Assembly (NCBI RefSeq): GCF_001513975.1
Contig: NZ_KQ947986.1
Coordinates: 474,713 to 538,712, forward strand
Source of the DNA: Streptomyces curacoi
Lineage (GTDB): Bacteria; Actinomycetota; Actinomycetes; Streptomycetales; Streptomycetaceae
Direction of reading: 5' to 3'
Length of the DNA stretch: 64,000 bases
Numbering within the stretch: position 1 is the stretch's first letter; every line of letters begins with the position of its first letter. A model generated the notes under the pieces. The model was given only the letters and a program-made list of their open reading frames with translations, made no database searches and was not told the origin of the DNA. Of this stretch, positions 34,556 through 43,540 are shown piece after piece. Position numbers and translations under genes: made by a program.

Positions 34556-35905
34556 GTGTCCGTCCCCGCCGCCTCCCCAGCCCCGCCCGGGCAGCCGAGG
34601 AAAGCCGCCACCGCCGCCTGGATCGGCAGCGCACTCGAGTACTACGACTTCTTCATCTACGGCAGCGCGGCCGCGCTGATCTTCCCCGAGGTCTTCTTCG
34701 ACGAGTCCGACCCGGCGACCGCCACCTTGCTGTCGCTGGCCACCTTCGGCGTGGCGTACGCCGCCCGGCCGGTCGGCGCGCTGTTCCTCGGTCACTTCGG
34801 CGACCGGCTGGGCCGCAAGAAGATCATGGTCTTCACGCTGATCCTGATGGGCGTGTCGACGTTCCTCATCGGCTGTCTGCCGACCCGCGACCAGGTCGGC
34901 ACCCTGGCGCCCGTCCTGCTGGTGCTGTGCCGGGTGCTGCAGGGCATCTCGGCGGCGGGTGAGCAGGCCAGCGCCAACTCGATGACCCTGGAACACGCGC
35001 CACCGCACCGGCGCGGCTTCTTCACCAGTTTCACGCTGAGCGGCACCCAGGGCGGGCAGTTGCTGGCCACCCTGGTCTTCATCCCGGTCGCCGCGCTCCC
35101 GGAGGAGCAGTTGCTGTCGTGGGGCTGGCGGGTGCCGTTCTGGATGAGCGTCGCGGTCGCGGTCGTCGGCTTCGTCATCCGGCGCAAGCTGGAGGAGACG
35201 CCGGCCTTCGAGCGGCAGGCCGCCGCCGAGGGTGTCGCCAAGCTGCCGCTGGCGGTGCTGCTGCGGGAGCACTGGGCGGATGTGCTGCGGGTGATCGCCG
35301 GTGCGCTGGTCGCCTCGGTCAGCACGATCTTCACGGTGTGGGCGCTGTCGTACGCCACGAGCGACTCGGTGGGGATGAGCAGGTCCGCCATGCTGTGGGT
35401 GGGTGCCCTGGCCAACCTGGTCGCGCTCGCCGCGATCCCGCTGTGGGCCACGCTGTCGGACCGGATCGGCCGCCGGCCGGTGTATCTGATCGGCGCGGCG
35501 GGCAGCGCCGTGACGATGTTCCTCTACCTGTGGGCGATCTCGACCGGCTCCTACCCGCTGACCCTGCTGCTGGGCATCGTCGCCTTCGGGGTGGTCTACA
35601 GCGCCGCGAACGGGGTGTGGCCCGCCTTCTACGGCGAGATGTTCTCCACCCGGGTCCGGCTGTCGGGCATGGCCATCGGCACCCAGATCGGCTTCGCCGT
35701 GGCCGGTTTCGCGGTCACCTTCGCCGCGCAGATCGCGGGCCCGAACGGGGACGACTGGTCCGCGGTGGGCCTGTTCACGGCGGCCCTGTGCGTGCCGCCG
35801 GTCATCGCCGCCCTCTCGGCCCGCGAGACGGCCAAGGTGCCGACGGAGCGGCTCGGCGTGAGGTCACAGCGGGAGGCCGCGCAGCCGGAGACGGTGACGG
35901 CCTGA
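34556..35905 (+). CDS. MFS transporter, shikimate/aromatic-acid symporter type
   Basis: A 449-residue twelve-helix metabolite:H+ symporter, GTG start at 34556 with GAAGGAG upstream. Seen: AAWIGSALEYYDFFIYGSAAALIFPEVFF (subfamily opening), GHFGDRLGRKKIMVF (motif A), RVLQGISAAGEQASANSMTLEH, and SDRIGRRPVYLIG. The subfamily contains the shikimate importer ShiA. With aroE and quiC beside it and a shared operator, import of shikimate, quinate or a related acid is the best guess. Confidence 0.9.
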   Translation: MSVPAASPAPPGQPRKAATAAWIGSALEYYDFFIYGSAAALIFPEVFFDESDPATATLLSLATFGVAYAARPVGALFLGHFGDRLGRKKIMVFTLILMGVSTFLIGCLPTRDQVGTLAPVLLVLCRVLQGISAAGEQASANSMTLEHAPPHRRGFFTSFTLSGTQGGQLLATLVFIPVAALPEEQLLSWGWRVPFWMSVAVAVVGFVIRRKLEETPAFERQAAAEGVAKLPLAVLLREHWADVLRVIAGALVASVSTIFTVWALSYATSDSVGMSRSAMLWVGALANLVALAAIPLWATLSDRIGRRPVYLIGAAGSAVTMFLYLWAISTGSYPLTLLLGIVAFGVVYSAANGVWPAFYGEMFSTRVRLSGMAIGTQIGFAVAGFAVTFAAQIAGPNGDDWSAVGLFTAALCVPPVIAALSARETAKVPTERLGVRSQREAAQPETVTA

Positions 35906-35920
35906 TCCCGACGGGGCTTC

Positions 35921-36337
35921 TCACGCCCGGGCGTTGGACCAGCCCCGCCTGCACAGCACCAGCCGGTACCCGTCCGGGTCCTCGATCGTGACGCCCCACT
36001 CGTTCCAGTAGGGGTTCGGTGAGCGGACCCGCTTGCCTCCGCACGACTCCAGCCGGGCGACCAGGTCGTCCGGCACGGGGCCGTCCACGTAGATCACGAG
36101 GAGGTCCTCCTCGGTCGGCCGGGGCTCGACGGGGCGGGCGCATTCGTGGACCAGTTCCACATGCCAGTCGGCGTCCGGCCAGCCGAGCATCAGCAGGTCG
36201 TGTTCGCCCGGTTCGGGGCCGCCCACGGCCCGCCATACGACGGTCAGTCCCAGCCCTTCGGCCCAGAAGCGCTCCGCCGCGGCCAGGTCCCGGGACGGGC
36301 GGGCGATACGTATGTGGCTGCGGCCGTTGACCGGCAT
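35921..36337 (-). CDS. VOC-superfamily (glyoxalase-like) protein
   Basis: A 138-residue protein starting at ATG 36337 with one vicinal-oxygen-chelate domain: SHIRIARPSRDLAAAERFWAEGLGLTVVW, HDLLMLGWPDADWHVELVHE, and WNEWGVTIEDPDGYRLVLCRR. Histidine and glutamate residues at expected metal positions remain (HIRIA, HVELV, TIEDPDGY region). Possible roles are an isomerase, a dioxygenase fragment or antibiotic binding; the sequence does not decide. It converges on the transporter gene and seems independent. Confidence 0.82.
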   Translation of the reverse strand: MPVNGRSHIRIARPSRDLAAAERFWAEGLGLTVVWRAVGGPEPGEHDLLMLGWPDADWHVELVHECARPVEPRPTEEDLLVIYVDGPVPDDLVARLESCGGKRVRSPNPYWNEWGVTIEDPDGYRLVLCRRGWSNARA

Positions 36338-36468
36338 GGGAGCCTCCCGAGGGCGCCTTGATCGGAGTTGATCCGCTCGGCAGCCTAGGCAGCCCGGGGG
36401 TGGCGGGGCCATCGGTCCTTTGTCCTGGGACCCGGGTCCTGGACACGCCCCTCGGCGGCCACTCCCCG

Positions 36469-36498
36469 TTGACAGATGATGTCTCGCGCAAGAACATC
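36469..36498 (+). promoter_or_regulatory. Candidate promoter upstream of the small hypothetical gene
   Basis: A perfect TTGACA at 36469-36474 with AACATC about 18 bases later (36493-36498). The -10 is weak. The direction fits the gene starting at 36575. Confidence 0.4.
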
Positions 36499-36574
36499 GG
36501 CCGTCACGAGCAGAAGAGAACAGCGCCGCGGCACAGCAACCCCATGGTTCTCCCGTCTCCGCAGAAGGACATGA

Positions 36575-36982
36575 GTGGTGCGCGTTTTTTCCCGCAAGTT
36601 CGGCCGTCCGCCGGCCTCGGCCCTGCCGGTGACGCTGCCGCCGTCGGCCGCCCACGGCTCCCCCGCGCCGCGTTTCCGAGGCGGCGGCACCTGGCAGCAC
36701 GCCACGGCACTCACCGGCCGGCGCCGGCACGACGGGGTGCTCACCCCGACCGCGGACACGCCCCTTTCGGGCGCCCGCATCGAGGCCCGCCCGACCCGGG
36801 CGCCGTCGCGGGACATCCATCCGCCGCCCGGCACCTCGTACGACGTCGACCGCGGTACGACGGTCAAGGGCCCGGCGACGCTCACGCCGTACCCGGCCCC
36901 GCTGACCGTGACGCCCGCCTTCGTGAACCCGCGCGCCGAGGGCGCCGACCTGGCGCTCCGCGCGCTTCACCGACCCCGGTAG
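36575..36982 (+). CDS. Hypothetical protein, 135 residues
   Basis: GTG start at 36575, 5 bases after AGAAGGA. Third codon positions are almost all G or C, as in real genes of this DNA, which supports it over the frames that overlap it. The protein is rich in Pro, Arg, Thr and Gly, has no signal peptide, membrane helix or motif I recognise (segments include RGGGTWQHATALTGRRRHDGVL and RGTTVKGPATLTPYPAPLTVTP) and may be largely disordered. A perfect 14-bp terminator hairpin follows at 36993-37032. Confidence 0.6.
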   Translation: MVRVFSRKFGRPPASALPVTLPPSAAHGSPAPRFRGGGTWQHATALTGRRRHDGVLTPTADTPLSGARIEARPTRAPSRDIHPPPGTSYDVDRGTTVKGPATLTPYPAPLTVTPAFVNPRAEGADLALRALHRPR

Positions 36983-36992
36983 GGGGGAGCTT

Positions 36993-37032
36993 CGCGCGTA
37001 CCGGCCGGATTCAGGGGCGGCCGGTACGCGCG
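36993..37032. terminator. Bidirectional terminator hairpin
   Basis: A 14-bp perfect stem (CGCGCGTACCGGCC at 36993-37006 pairing with 37019-37032) with a 12-base loop, placed between the converging hypothetical gene and the trypsin-hydrolase gene. Confidence 0.85.
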
Positions 37033-37046
37033 AGGCGGTCGGCCGC

Positions 37047-39083
37047 TCAGCCGACGAGGTGACTGCCGACCGACCGGGCGACCTCGGCGTGCGAGAGGTA
37101 CTCGACGATGCTGTGCGCCCGGTCGCGGGCGTTGACGACGGCGAGGTCGGTCAGTCCGTCCGCCCAGTCGTCGGCCAGCGGGCACCCGATGGCCACCGCG
37201 TCGGTCGGGCACCACACGTTGAGCCAGTCCGCCACCTTCTCCGGACGTTTCGGTCCGCCGGCGAGCAGCCTGTTGTAGACGCTGTCCATGCCGAGCGGGC
37301 TTCCCGCGGTGGTCAGGTGGACGACGTTCACCCCGGGCGACAGCCGGGTGAGGAGGTCCATGCCCACGACCGTGCCGAGACTGTGGCTGACGAGAACCAC
37401 TTCACCGGAGTCCGGCACGGCGTCGAGCACGCAGTCGAGGACCTCCTCCCGGACGGCCGTGTCGTCGAGGTACGCGGCCACGTCCCGGAAGATCAGCGCG
37501 ATGGCCCAGGCGTCGAGGTCGCTACGCGCGGCCAGCCAGCCCAACCTCCGCTGCAGCGCCCCGACCACGTCGCCCCAGCCGAAGCGTTCGGTGGCCAGAT
37601 GCCTCTCCTCGGGCATGTCCCACTTCGCGGCCGCCTCGCCGATGATCTCCTCGTACAGCGCGTGGGCACCGGGTGAGATGGGCGCGACCACCTCCGCCGC
37701 GGTGGCGGCCGGTGCCTCGACCATGCGGGGTACGGCCTCGTGAGCGGCGAGGGACCGCACCAGCCGGTCGCCGTAGTAGGGGAACCAGACGTCCTGCGGG
37801 TCGACCGGGGCGAGCCCGGCGCGGACGAGTCCCTGGTTGAGTCCGGCCGCCCACTCGCGGCGCAGCCGCTCGGGGTCCTTGCCCTCCTGGGAACGGCCGT
37901 GCAGGAAGACCAGATGCCGCCGGCCGCCGAACGCGCCCGCCCGGGCGCGCAGGCCCGTGAGGATCGGGGTCCGCTCGACGGCCGGGCCCGGCGCGGCGGC
38001 CGGCACGGGAGCGGGAGCGGCCACCGGGGCGACGACGGCCTGCGCGGCGGCCATCCCCGACTCCGGGCCCATATCGGCGAGCAGCGCCCGCTGCCGGGGG
38101 GTGAGGGGCAGGACGGCGAGGTGTTTCAGGATGGAGCTGACGCGTACGCCCTCGTTGGCCACCCAGTCGATGGCGTCGTCGCCGTCACCGGGACGCCAGA
38201 TCTGTCCGTCCCGGCGCAGGACGCGTCCCCGGTCGTCGGTCCTGGGCACACCGCTGTGATGGAGCGCGACGACCTCCCACTGGTCGTTGAAGACCGGGGA
38301 TCCCGAGTTGCCGGGCTCGGTGTCCGTCTTGTAGTGGAGGAAGTCGTCGAGGCGCACCTGGAGCATGTTGTCGCGTACGGCGATCTCCTTGAGTCGGCCC
38401 AGCGGGTGGCCGATGACGTTGACCGGCTCGCCGATCACCAGCTTGCCCAGCTGGGCGCTGAGCCGGTTCCAGCCGAACGTCTCGCCCGGGGGCCGCCGGT
38501 CGGGGCCGGGGGCCACCAGCACCAGGGCGAAGTCGAGGCGTTCGTCCGCCGTGAAGAACCCGTCCGGGTCGAGTTCCAGCCGTGTCGGCGACTGCGGGGT
38601 GTTGTCGACGGTGACCTGGGCGTCGAACTCCAGGAAGCACTGCCGGGCGGCCCCCGCGTCGGGGAGGACGTGGTGGTTGGTCATCAGCAGGCTCGGCGAC
38701 ACGAGGAAGCCGGTGCCGATCGGCAGCTCACGGCCGTTCTCCCGCGTCGAGATGCGGGCGACGGTGCGTGCCGCCCGGGCGCCGCGCGGCAGGAAGCTCC
38801 ATGCCTGCAGTTCCGTGGAGACGCCGAGGATGCGCTCGTACGCGGCGGGCGCGGCCAGCGGCTCCCCTCGGATCGCCTCCACCGCCAGGGCGGCGGGCAC
38901 CGCCTGCCGGTCGAGCAGCCGGGCCGCGCGCGCCGCGAGGGCCTCCGGCGAATCCGGGAAGGTGACCCCGGCGTCCTGCTGCTGTTCGACCGCGTGCCGC
39001 TCGTCGCTGGTCTCGTCGTAGCGCGCGGCGGCCGCCTCGATCTGCCGCTCCCGCTCCTCGCGGGACCTGTCCGTCGCTCCCAT
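37047..39083 (-). CDS. Trypsin-like protease fused to an alpha/beta-hydrolase
   Basis: A 678-residue protein without signal peptide or membrane helix. Residues 90-330 are a trypsin-like domain of the V8/HtrA kind: TNHHVL (His138), RLDFALVLV (Asp184) and GNSGSP (Ser260). After an Ala/Pro linker (350-370), residues 388-678 form an alpha/beta-hydrolase: HLVFLHGRSQEG, nucleophile elbow SHSLG with Ser568, and HLTTAGSPLG; a histidine in RAHSIVEYLSH could complete the triad. The N-terminal 90 residues are helical and acidic. It is the last gene of the Trypco2-STAND operon. A plausible reading is a protease-activated or protease-linked lipase or esterase effector, but activity on any substrate is unproven. 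Confidence 0.88.
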   Translation of the reverse strand: MGATDRSREERERQIEAAAARYDETSDERHAVEQQQDAGVTFPDSPEALAARAARLLDRQAVPAALAVEAIRGEPLAAPAAYERILGVSTELQAWSFLPRGARAARTVARISTRENGRELPIGTGFLVSPSLLMTNHHVLPDAGAARQCFLEFDAQVTVDNTPQSPTRLELDPDGFFTADERLDFALVLVAPGPDRRPPGETFGWNRLSAQLGKLVIGEPVNVIGHPLGRLKEIAVRDNMLQVRLDDFLHYKTDTEPGNSGSPVFNDQWEVVALHHSGVPRTDDRGRVLRRDGQIWRPGDGDDAIDWVANEGVRVSSILKHLAVLPLTPRQRALLADMGPESGMAAAQAVVAPVAAPAPVPAAAPGPAVERTPILTGLRARAGAFGGRRHLVFLHGRSQEGKDPERLRREWAAGLNQGLVRAGLAPVDPQDVWFPYYGDRLVRSLAAHEAVPRMVEAPAATAAEVVAPISPGAHALYEEIIGEAAAKWDMPEERHLATERFGWGDVVGALQRRLGWLAARSDLDAWAIALIFRDVAAYLDDTAVREEVLDCVLDAVPDSGEVVLVSHSLGTVVGMDLLTRLSPGVNVVHLTTAGSPLGMDSVYNRLLAGGPKRPEKVADWLNVWCPTDAVAIGCPLADDWADGLTDLAVVNARDRAHSIVEYLSHAEVARSVGSHLVG

Positions 39084-39304
39084 GTGCGTTCACCGTCCTT
39101 CCGGCGGTGTGCCACGGCACGAGGCGTCGGTCGACGCCGTGACACCGTGGTCGTGCTGTTGTGGTTGATCCATGCCGTGCCGGCCTCGGGGTACAGCTGT
39201 GGGATGTGGAGCTCGGTGCGCCGGCGCGCGTACAGCCCGGTCCCGGGCCGGCCGACGGCACCGCGGGGAACGCCCAGGTCGCCCGGTGCGCGGGGCGGTC
39301 CGGG
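39084..39304. other. Gap between the two trypsin genes, with a possible coupled small ORF
   Basis: A 72-codon minus-strand frame (39308 down to 39090) begins with GTG overlapping the STAND stop (GTGA) and ends 6 bases before the trypsin-hydrolase ATG. Its product is basic and low-complexity and its third codon positions are far less GC-rich than neighbouring genes, so I do not call it a gene. It could serve to carry ribosomes between the two genes. Confidence 0.35.
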
Positions 39305-42300
39305 TCACCGGTGTCTGCGTCGTACCTGCGCGCCCTGACGGCTGCGCAGACGGGGCTTGGGCTGATGCCGTCTACGCCCCTTGCCCGAGCGGTTCACGGC
39401 GACGTGCGCACGGGACTGTACGGGCGGGCCCGTCTGTCTGAGGCCCTCGATCGTCTTCTCGATCCTGCGCAGCTCGTCCTCGGCCCGGCCGGGCTCCTCG
39501 GCGTCGAGCCGGGCGAACGCGTTCTTGGCCTGCTCGTGCGCGCGCAGCACCTTGGCCCGGGGCCGGCCCCGGCCCCCGTACGTCTCGGCCAGGACCGCCT
39601 GTGCATGGGCTCGGGCGAACCTCAGCTTCCAGGCACGGACGTCGATCTCGTCATACAGGGACAGCGCCTGCCGGGCGGCGGCCTCGGCGTCGACGAAGCT
39701 CTGCCGGATGCCGGCCGCGCCGCGGTGCTGCCGGTCCGCGGTGCACAGCTCGAGCAGGACTTCCGCGTGCAGACAGCTGGCCCAGGCCTCATGGACGCGG
39801 TTGGCCCATCTGTCCTCCTTGTACATGCCGCGGTACTGCTGCAGCGCCTGCTCGACGTGGTCCAGTGCCTTGCGCAGGTCGTCGAGCCGGCCCTCCGGCG
39901 GCCGGGAGCGCGCCCTGCCCAGATAGGCGTCCGCCAGCCGGCCCAGCGCGAGGGCGTGGTGTGGCCGTACGGCCTCGCGGTACTCGCGTTCCAGGGCGTT
40001 GTAGTGACCGTCGACGGCCTCACTGTGGGCGGCGACGCATTCGTCCCAGTCGCCCCTGGCGCCGTGTTGCACGCCCAGCACGGACAGTGCCTCGGCGATG
40101 TCGCGCCGCCAGAGGCCGGGAGAGCACTCGCGCAGCGCGTGGTAGATCCTGACGCTCTCCTTCGCCTTGGCCACCGCCCGGTCGACATGGCCGCTCGCGC
40201 CGAGCTGCCAGGCGAGGCCGCGCAGCGCGAACGCCTTCATGCTGCGGATCTCGTCCGGCTCGTGCTCGTCGCCCTGCCCCTCCTGCGGCAACTGCTCGAT
40301 CAGGTCACATGCCTCGTTCGCCGCCTGCAGCGCCTCGCGCTGACGGCCGACGCGGTGGGCCGCCGTGGCCCGGGTGCACAGGGCCTTCACCAGGCCGAAG
40401 GCGTGCCGGCGGGTGGGGTCGCGCTGGTACAGCGCCTCCAGCCGCCGGATGGCGTCCCCGGCGCAGTTGTCGGCGTCCTCGAACCGTCCTATGTCGACGA
40501 GCCGGTCCGCGAGGTCCTTGAGGGCCTCGGCCAGGCAGAACTCGTGCTCTTCGGAGGGACTGAGCTGTTGCAGCGCGTGGTAGGTGTCGACCGCCTGTCC
40601 GGCGACCTCGTGCGCCCGGATGCGCAGCCCCGAGCTGGCCAGGTACAGGGACCACCGTTGCAGGGCCTGGGCCAGCTCTCGGCGGTTCTCCTGCGTGGGC
40701 GGTCCGTCGGCGCGGCGGTGGTACTGCACGGCGTGTTCCGCGACGGCCATGGCCAGCTCCAGCAGCGCGTCGGGGCAGGCGGCGTCGAACTCGCGCAGGA
40801 CCCGGGCGGCGACCTGCTGCGCCGACTCCTTGCGCAGGGTGGAGTTCAGTGCGGCCGCCAGCGAGGTGCCGATCGGTTTCGCGGACGGGTCCTGATCGGT
40901 GACGGCGACCTGCTTGACCAGCCGGACGATCGGGCCGGCGTGCCGGCGCAGCGCCTTCTCCAGCGCCGCACGGGCCTGCTGTTGGGCCGACGGCTCGGTC
41001 CTGATCTGCCCGCCGGGCTCCGCTGTGCCGTCCTCGGCTGCCTTCTCGGTGCCGGGCCGGGTGACGTCGGTGCCGGCGGTGAGTTGCAGGACATGGAGCA
41101 CGTTGAGGATCTGGCGTGCCTGGTGGGTGGGCTCCTTGGGGATCCCCGGCCCGGTGCCGCCGACGTCGAGCAGGCACGCGGCCAACTCGGGGAAGGTCGC
41201 GATCACCTGGGCGCCCAGCCGCTCGGCGAGCCGGAGCGGCTGGAGCGAACGCAGATAGCCGTCGCCGGGGAACTCCGCGTGCTGCCAGCGGGCGAACGAG
41301 CGGGTGAGCCACTCCGGTTCGTCGGCGAGGTCGGGCACGAGCCGCAGCCGGCGCGCGGCCTCGGTCTCCTGTTCCCCGACAGTCTCGCCGTCGGCCACCG
41401 CCAGGCTGCACACGGCGACGATCCGCTCCAGCAGGACCGGGTCGTGCGGAAGTCTCTGCCGCTCGGCGGACGCCTGCCATCTCTGCCGTTCCACGTCGAT
41501 GGCGTAGTCGAGCAACGCGTTGGCCCGTGAGCGCGAGGGCGGTCCGGCCGCCGTGGAGGGCAGTTTGCCGATGCTGGTGCGCGCGTCCACCAGCGCCTGG
41601 ATCAGGATGAGCAGATAGCTGCCGAAGTCGGGCCCTTCGAGGCCGGGCGGGCACGCTTCGACGGGCCGTGCCTCCTCCGGCACGGTCCCGTCGTCCGGTG
41701 CGCGACCGTCCCGGGCCGGGCCGGCGGTCCGGTCGCCGCTGTCCTGCGCCGGGCGGGCGCTCCGGTCGCTGTCGTCCTGCGCCGGGCGGGCCCTGTGGTC
41801 GCTCTGGTCGTACCAGCTCTTGAAGGCGGCGGCCGCGGCCTCGTAGACGTCCTGGCGTTCGGTTTCCGGGAGGGGCGGAAGCGGCGGGGGGTCCACGGGG
41901 TCGACCAGGGACTCGTGACGCCGTCGGATCGCCGGCCACCACAGTCCGCCGCTCTGGGCGACGGCCAGGACGCACAGCGCGTGGTGGGTGTGGCGCTCGG
42001 CGGCCTCGGCGAGGAGGACGTCCAACTGGCCGGCATGGGCATCGGCGTCGTCGACGACGAGAAGTCGTCGCTCCTTCAGGGCGCAGACACTGGAGAAGTC
42101 CACGTGCAGCGGGTCGACGACACCGGCGACCCAGCCGCGCTCGGCCATCGTGCGGCACAGCTCACGGGCGAGCCGGGACTTTCCGACGGTGCCGCCGCCC
42201 GTGAGCAGGCGAATGCGCTGGCCGTCGCCCCGTTCGCACCAGTCGACCAGCGCCTTCAGCTCCTCGGTGCGGCCCCGGAAGGGCACGACGCCATGGCGGG

Positions 42301-43090
42301 ACTCCAGCAGGTCCGCCTCGGACCACTGCTCGCGCGGAGGCAGCGGGCTGTACGCGGGCGTCAGGCTCTCACCACCCGCCCACACCGGGTCCAGGGCGAC
42401 CCGCTCGGGGGCCGCGCCCCTCGTCGTCAGCAGGCACTCGTTCGCCTCGTCGAGGCCGTCGTCGCCGAAGACCGCGGCGACCGGCAGGGCCGTCAGCCGT
42501 CCCTCGATCGTGGCGCGGTCCTCCGTGATCACGCCGACCAGACGGTCCCCGCTGAACAGAGCCGCGCCCGACATGCCGCTCCACAGCGACGAGCCGTGCA
42601 CGACCGGTGAGGTCCCCGTGCGGATCTGGAAGTTGAGCCGCCGCACCTGACGTCGTGAGCCCGTGAGCGGGAGGACGGACCCTCGTACGTCCTCGACGTT
42701 CACCCAGCGCCTCGCCCCGGCCTGTGCCGTCCCCGACCGCGGAAAGCCCAGCGCCTGCGCCGAGACGGCCTCCTCGCCGACGAGACGGCCCAGGCGTACC
42801 TCGTCGGCCCGGCCGCCCCGCGCCGACCGGAACGGGTCGTCGGTGGTGGAGCGCAGGAGCGCGAAATCGAGCTCCGCGTCTCCCTTGGCCTCGACCAGGA
42901 AGGCATGCCTGTCGTCGGGGAGTTCGTAACTCCCCTCGCGCCGGGAGTACTTGCGGACCGTGACCGTGGAACCCTTCGAGCCGACGCAGTGACCGGCCGT
43001 CAGAACCAGATCCGGCGTCAGCAGGTATCCCGAGCCCCGCTTTCCGTCCACGGAGAGCGACACCAAGCGCTCGGCGTCCAGCCCCGTCAT
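39305..43090 (-). CDS. Trypsin - STAND/AAA ATPase - TPR protein (conflict-system sensor)
   Basis: A 1261-residue protein. Residues 1-215 are a trypsin-like domain with a readable triad: His34 in TAGHCVG, Asp75 in ELDFALL, Ser174 in GMSGAALF. Residues 270-500 are a P-loop ATPase of STAND/AAA type: RTEELKALVDWCERG, Walker A GGGTVGKS at 298-305, Walker B LLVVDDAD at 343-350. A linker near 430-470 carries three 11-residue repeats. From about 780 to 1200, paired helices look like TPR units (RRADGPPTQENRRELAQALQRWSLYLA, ALKDLADRLVDIGRFEDADNCAGDAIRRLEALY). The C-terminus is strongly basic. This layout is known from computational surveys of NTP-dependent bacterial conflict systems. The TPR part probably senses a signal and the ATPase oligomerises to switch on the protease. 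It overlaps the Trypco2 stop by 4 bases. Confidence 0.9.
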   Translation of the reverse strand: MTGLDAERLVSLSVDGKRGSGYLLTPDLVLTAGHCVGSKGSTVTVRKYSRREGSYELPDDRHAFLVEAKGDAELDFALLRSTTDDPFRSARGGRADEVRLGRLVGEEAVSAQALGFPRSGTAQAGARRWVNVEDVRGSVLPLTGSRRQVRRLNFQIRTGTSPVVHGSSLWSGMSGAALFSGDRLVGVITEDRATIEGRLTALPVAAVFGDDGLDEANECLLTTRGAAPERVALDPVWAGGESLTPAYSPLPPREQWSEADLLESRHGVVPFRGRTEELKALVDWCERGDGQRIRLLTGGGTVGKSRLARELCRTMAERGWVAGVVDPLHVDFSSVCALKERRLLVVDDADAHAGQLDVLLAEAAERHTHHALCVLAVAQSGGLWWPAIRRRHESLVDPVDPPPLPPLPETERQDVYEAAAAAFKSWYDQSDHRARPAQDDSDRSARPAQDSGDRTAGPARDGRAPDDGTVPEEARPVEACPPGLEGPDFGSYLLILIQALVDARTSIGKLPSTAAGPPSRSRANALLDYAIDVERQRWQASAERQRLPHDPVLLERIVAVCSLAVADGETVGEQETEAARRLRLVPDLADEPEWLTRSFARWQHAEFPGDGYLRSLQPLRLAERLGAQVIATFPELAACLLDVGGTGPGIPKEPTHQARQILNVLHVLQLTAGTDVTRPGTEKAAEDGTAEPGGQIRTEPSAQQQARAALEKALRRHAGPIVRLVKQVAVTDQDPSAKPIGTSLAAALNSTLRKESAQQVAARVLREFDAACPDALLELAMAVAEHAVQYHRRADGPPTQENRRELAQALQRWSLYLASSGLRIRAHEVAGQAVDTYHALQQLSPSEEHEFCLAEALKDLADRLVDIGRFEDADNCAGDAIRRLEALYQRDPTRRHAFGLVKALCTRATAAHRVGRQREALQAANEACDLIEQLPQEGQGDEHEPDEIRSMKAFALRGLAWQLGASGHVDRAVAKAKESVRIYHALRECSPGLWRRDIAEALSVLGVQHGARGDWDECVAAHSEAVDGHYNALEREYREAVRPHHALALGRLADAYLGRARSRPPEGRLDDLRKALDHVEQALQQYRGMYKEDRWANRVHEAWASCLHAEVLLELCTADRQHRGAAGIRQSFVDAEAAARQALSLYDEIDVRAWKLRFARAHAQAVLAETYGGRGRPRAKVLRAHEQAKNAFARLDAEEPGRAEDELRRIEKTIEGLRQTGPPVQSRAHVAVNRSGKGRRRHQPKPRLRSRQGAQVRRRHR
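41708..41806 (-). repeat. Three 33-bp in-frame tandem repeats in the STAND gene
   Basis: Units at 41708-41740, 41741-41773 and 41774-41806 encode three copies of an 11-residue linker segment around RPAQD-N2-DR. The two upstream-coded copies are nearly identical and the third is more diverged. Repeat number could vary between strains. Confidence 0.7.
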
Positions 43091-43401
43091 TCGGCGTCTT
43101 CTCCCTGGTCGGCGATGAGAGTGCCGGCCGGCGCCTTCAGGTTCAGCTTGATCCGGTGTGTCGTGGCGTTGCCGCGTGCCATCTCGCCGCCGGCCTGCAC
43201 CACCCAGAACTGCACACCCGCCCTGCCCGCGGCACTCCGGGTGATCTGGACGGTCGCCTCCACCTCGACGTCGGCGATGCCGAACCGCAGGGTCTCTCCC
43301 TCGGCCCGCATCTGGGCGTCCGTCAGTTCGTCGCGCAACGCGGCGACCATGTCCGCGAGACCCAACCCATCGGTTCGTCCCGCCTGGTCCCTGTCTGCCA
43401 T
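43087..43401 (-). CDS. Trypco2-like small protein (trypsin co-occurring domain)
   Basis: A 104-residue protein starting at ATG 43401 behind GAGGGAG. It matches my recollection of the Trypco2 domain throughout: LADMVAALRDELTDAQMRAEGETLRFGIADVEVEATVQITRSAAGRAGVQFWVV...THRIKLNL. The family was named because it sits next to trypsin-like conflict proteins; its role is unknown and may be a regulator or substrate of the protease. Here it is the first gene of the operon and its stop overlaps the STAND gene start (ATGA), so both are made together. Confidence 0.88.
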   Translation of the reverse strand: MADRDQAGRTDGLGLADMVAALRDELTDAQMRAEGETLRFGIADVEVEATVQITRSAAGRAGVQFWVVQAGGEMARGNATTHRIKLNLKAPAGTLIADQGEDAE

Positions 43402-43418
43402 CCCGGGTCTCCCTCGTG

Positions 43419-43448
43419 CAGGAGCTGCTCAGCCAGGAGCTGCTCAGC
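43419..43448. repeat. Perfect 15-bp tandem duplication
   Basis: CAGGAGCTGCTCAGC occurs twice head to tail (43419-43433, 43434-43448), 18 bases upstream of the Trypco2 start and in the divergent promoter region shared with the TetR gene. Confidence 0.8.
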
Positions 43449-43540
43449 CCGACTTCGGGCTTCCGACGGGAGACGTCTCTCTCAGCAATTCTTCAAGACT
43501 TCCCGGGCAGGGCAACTCGATCACACGAGCGAAACGGGCG

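Noticed and set aside
39090..39308. 72-residue ORF between the two trypsin genes
   Set aside because: GTGA coupling is tempting, but codon third positions are AT-rich for this DNA and the product is basic low-complexity sequence. Not called as a gene.
37047..43401. Ordinary secreted trypsin proteases
   Set aside because: Neither trypsin protein has a signal peptide, and both are fused to intracellular-type domains (ATPase with TPRs; alpha/beta-hydrolase).
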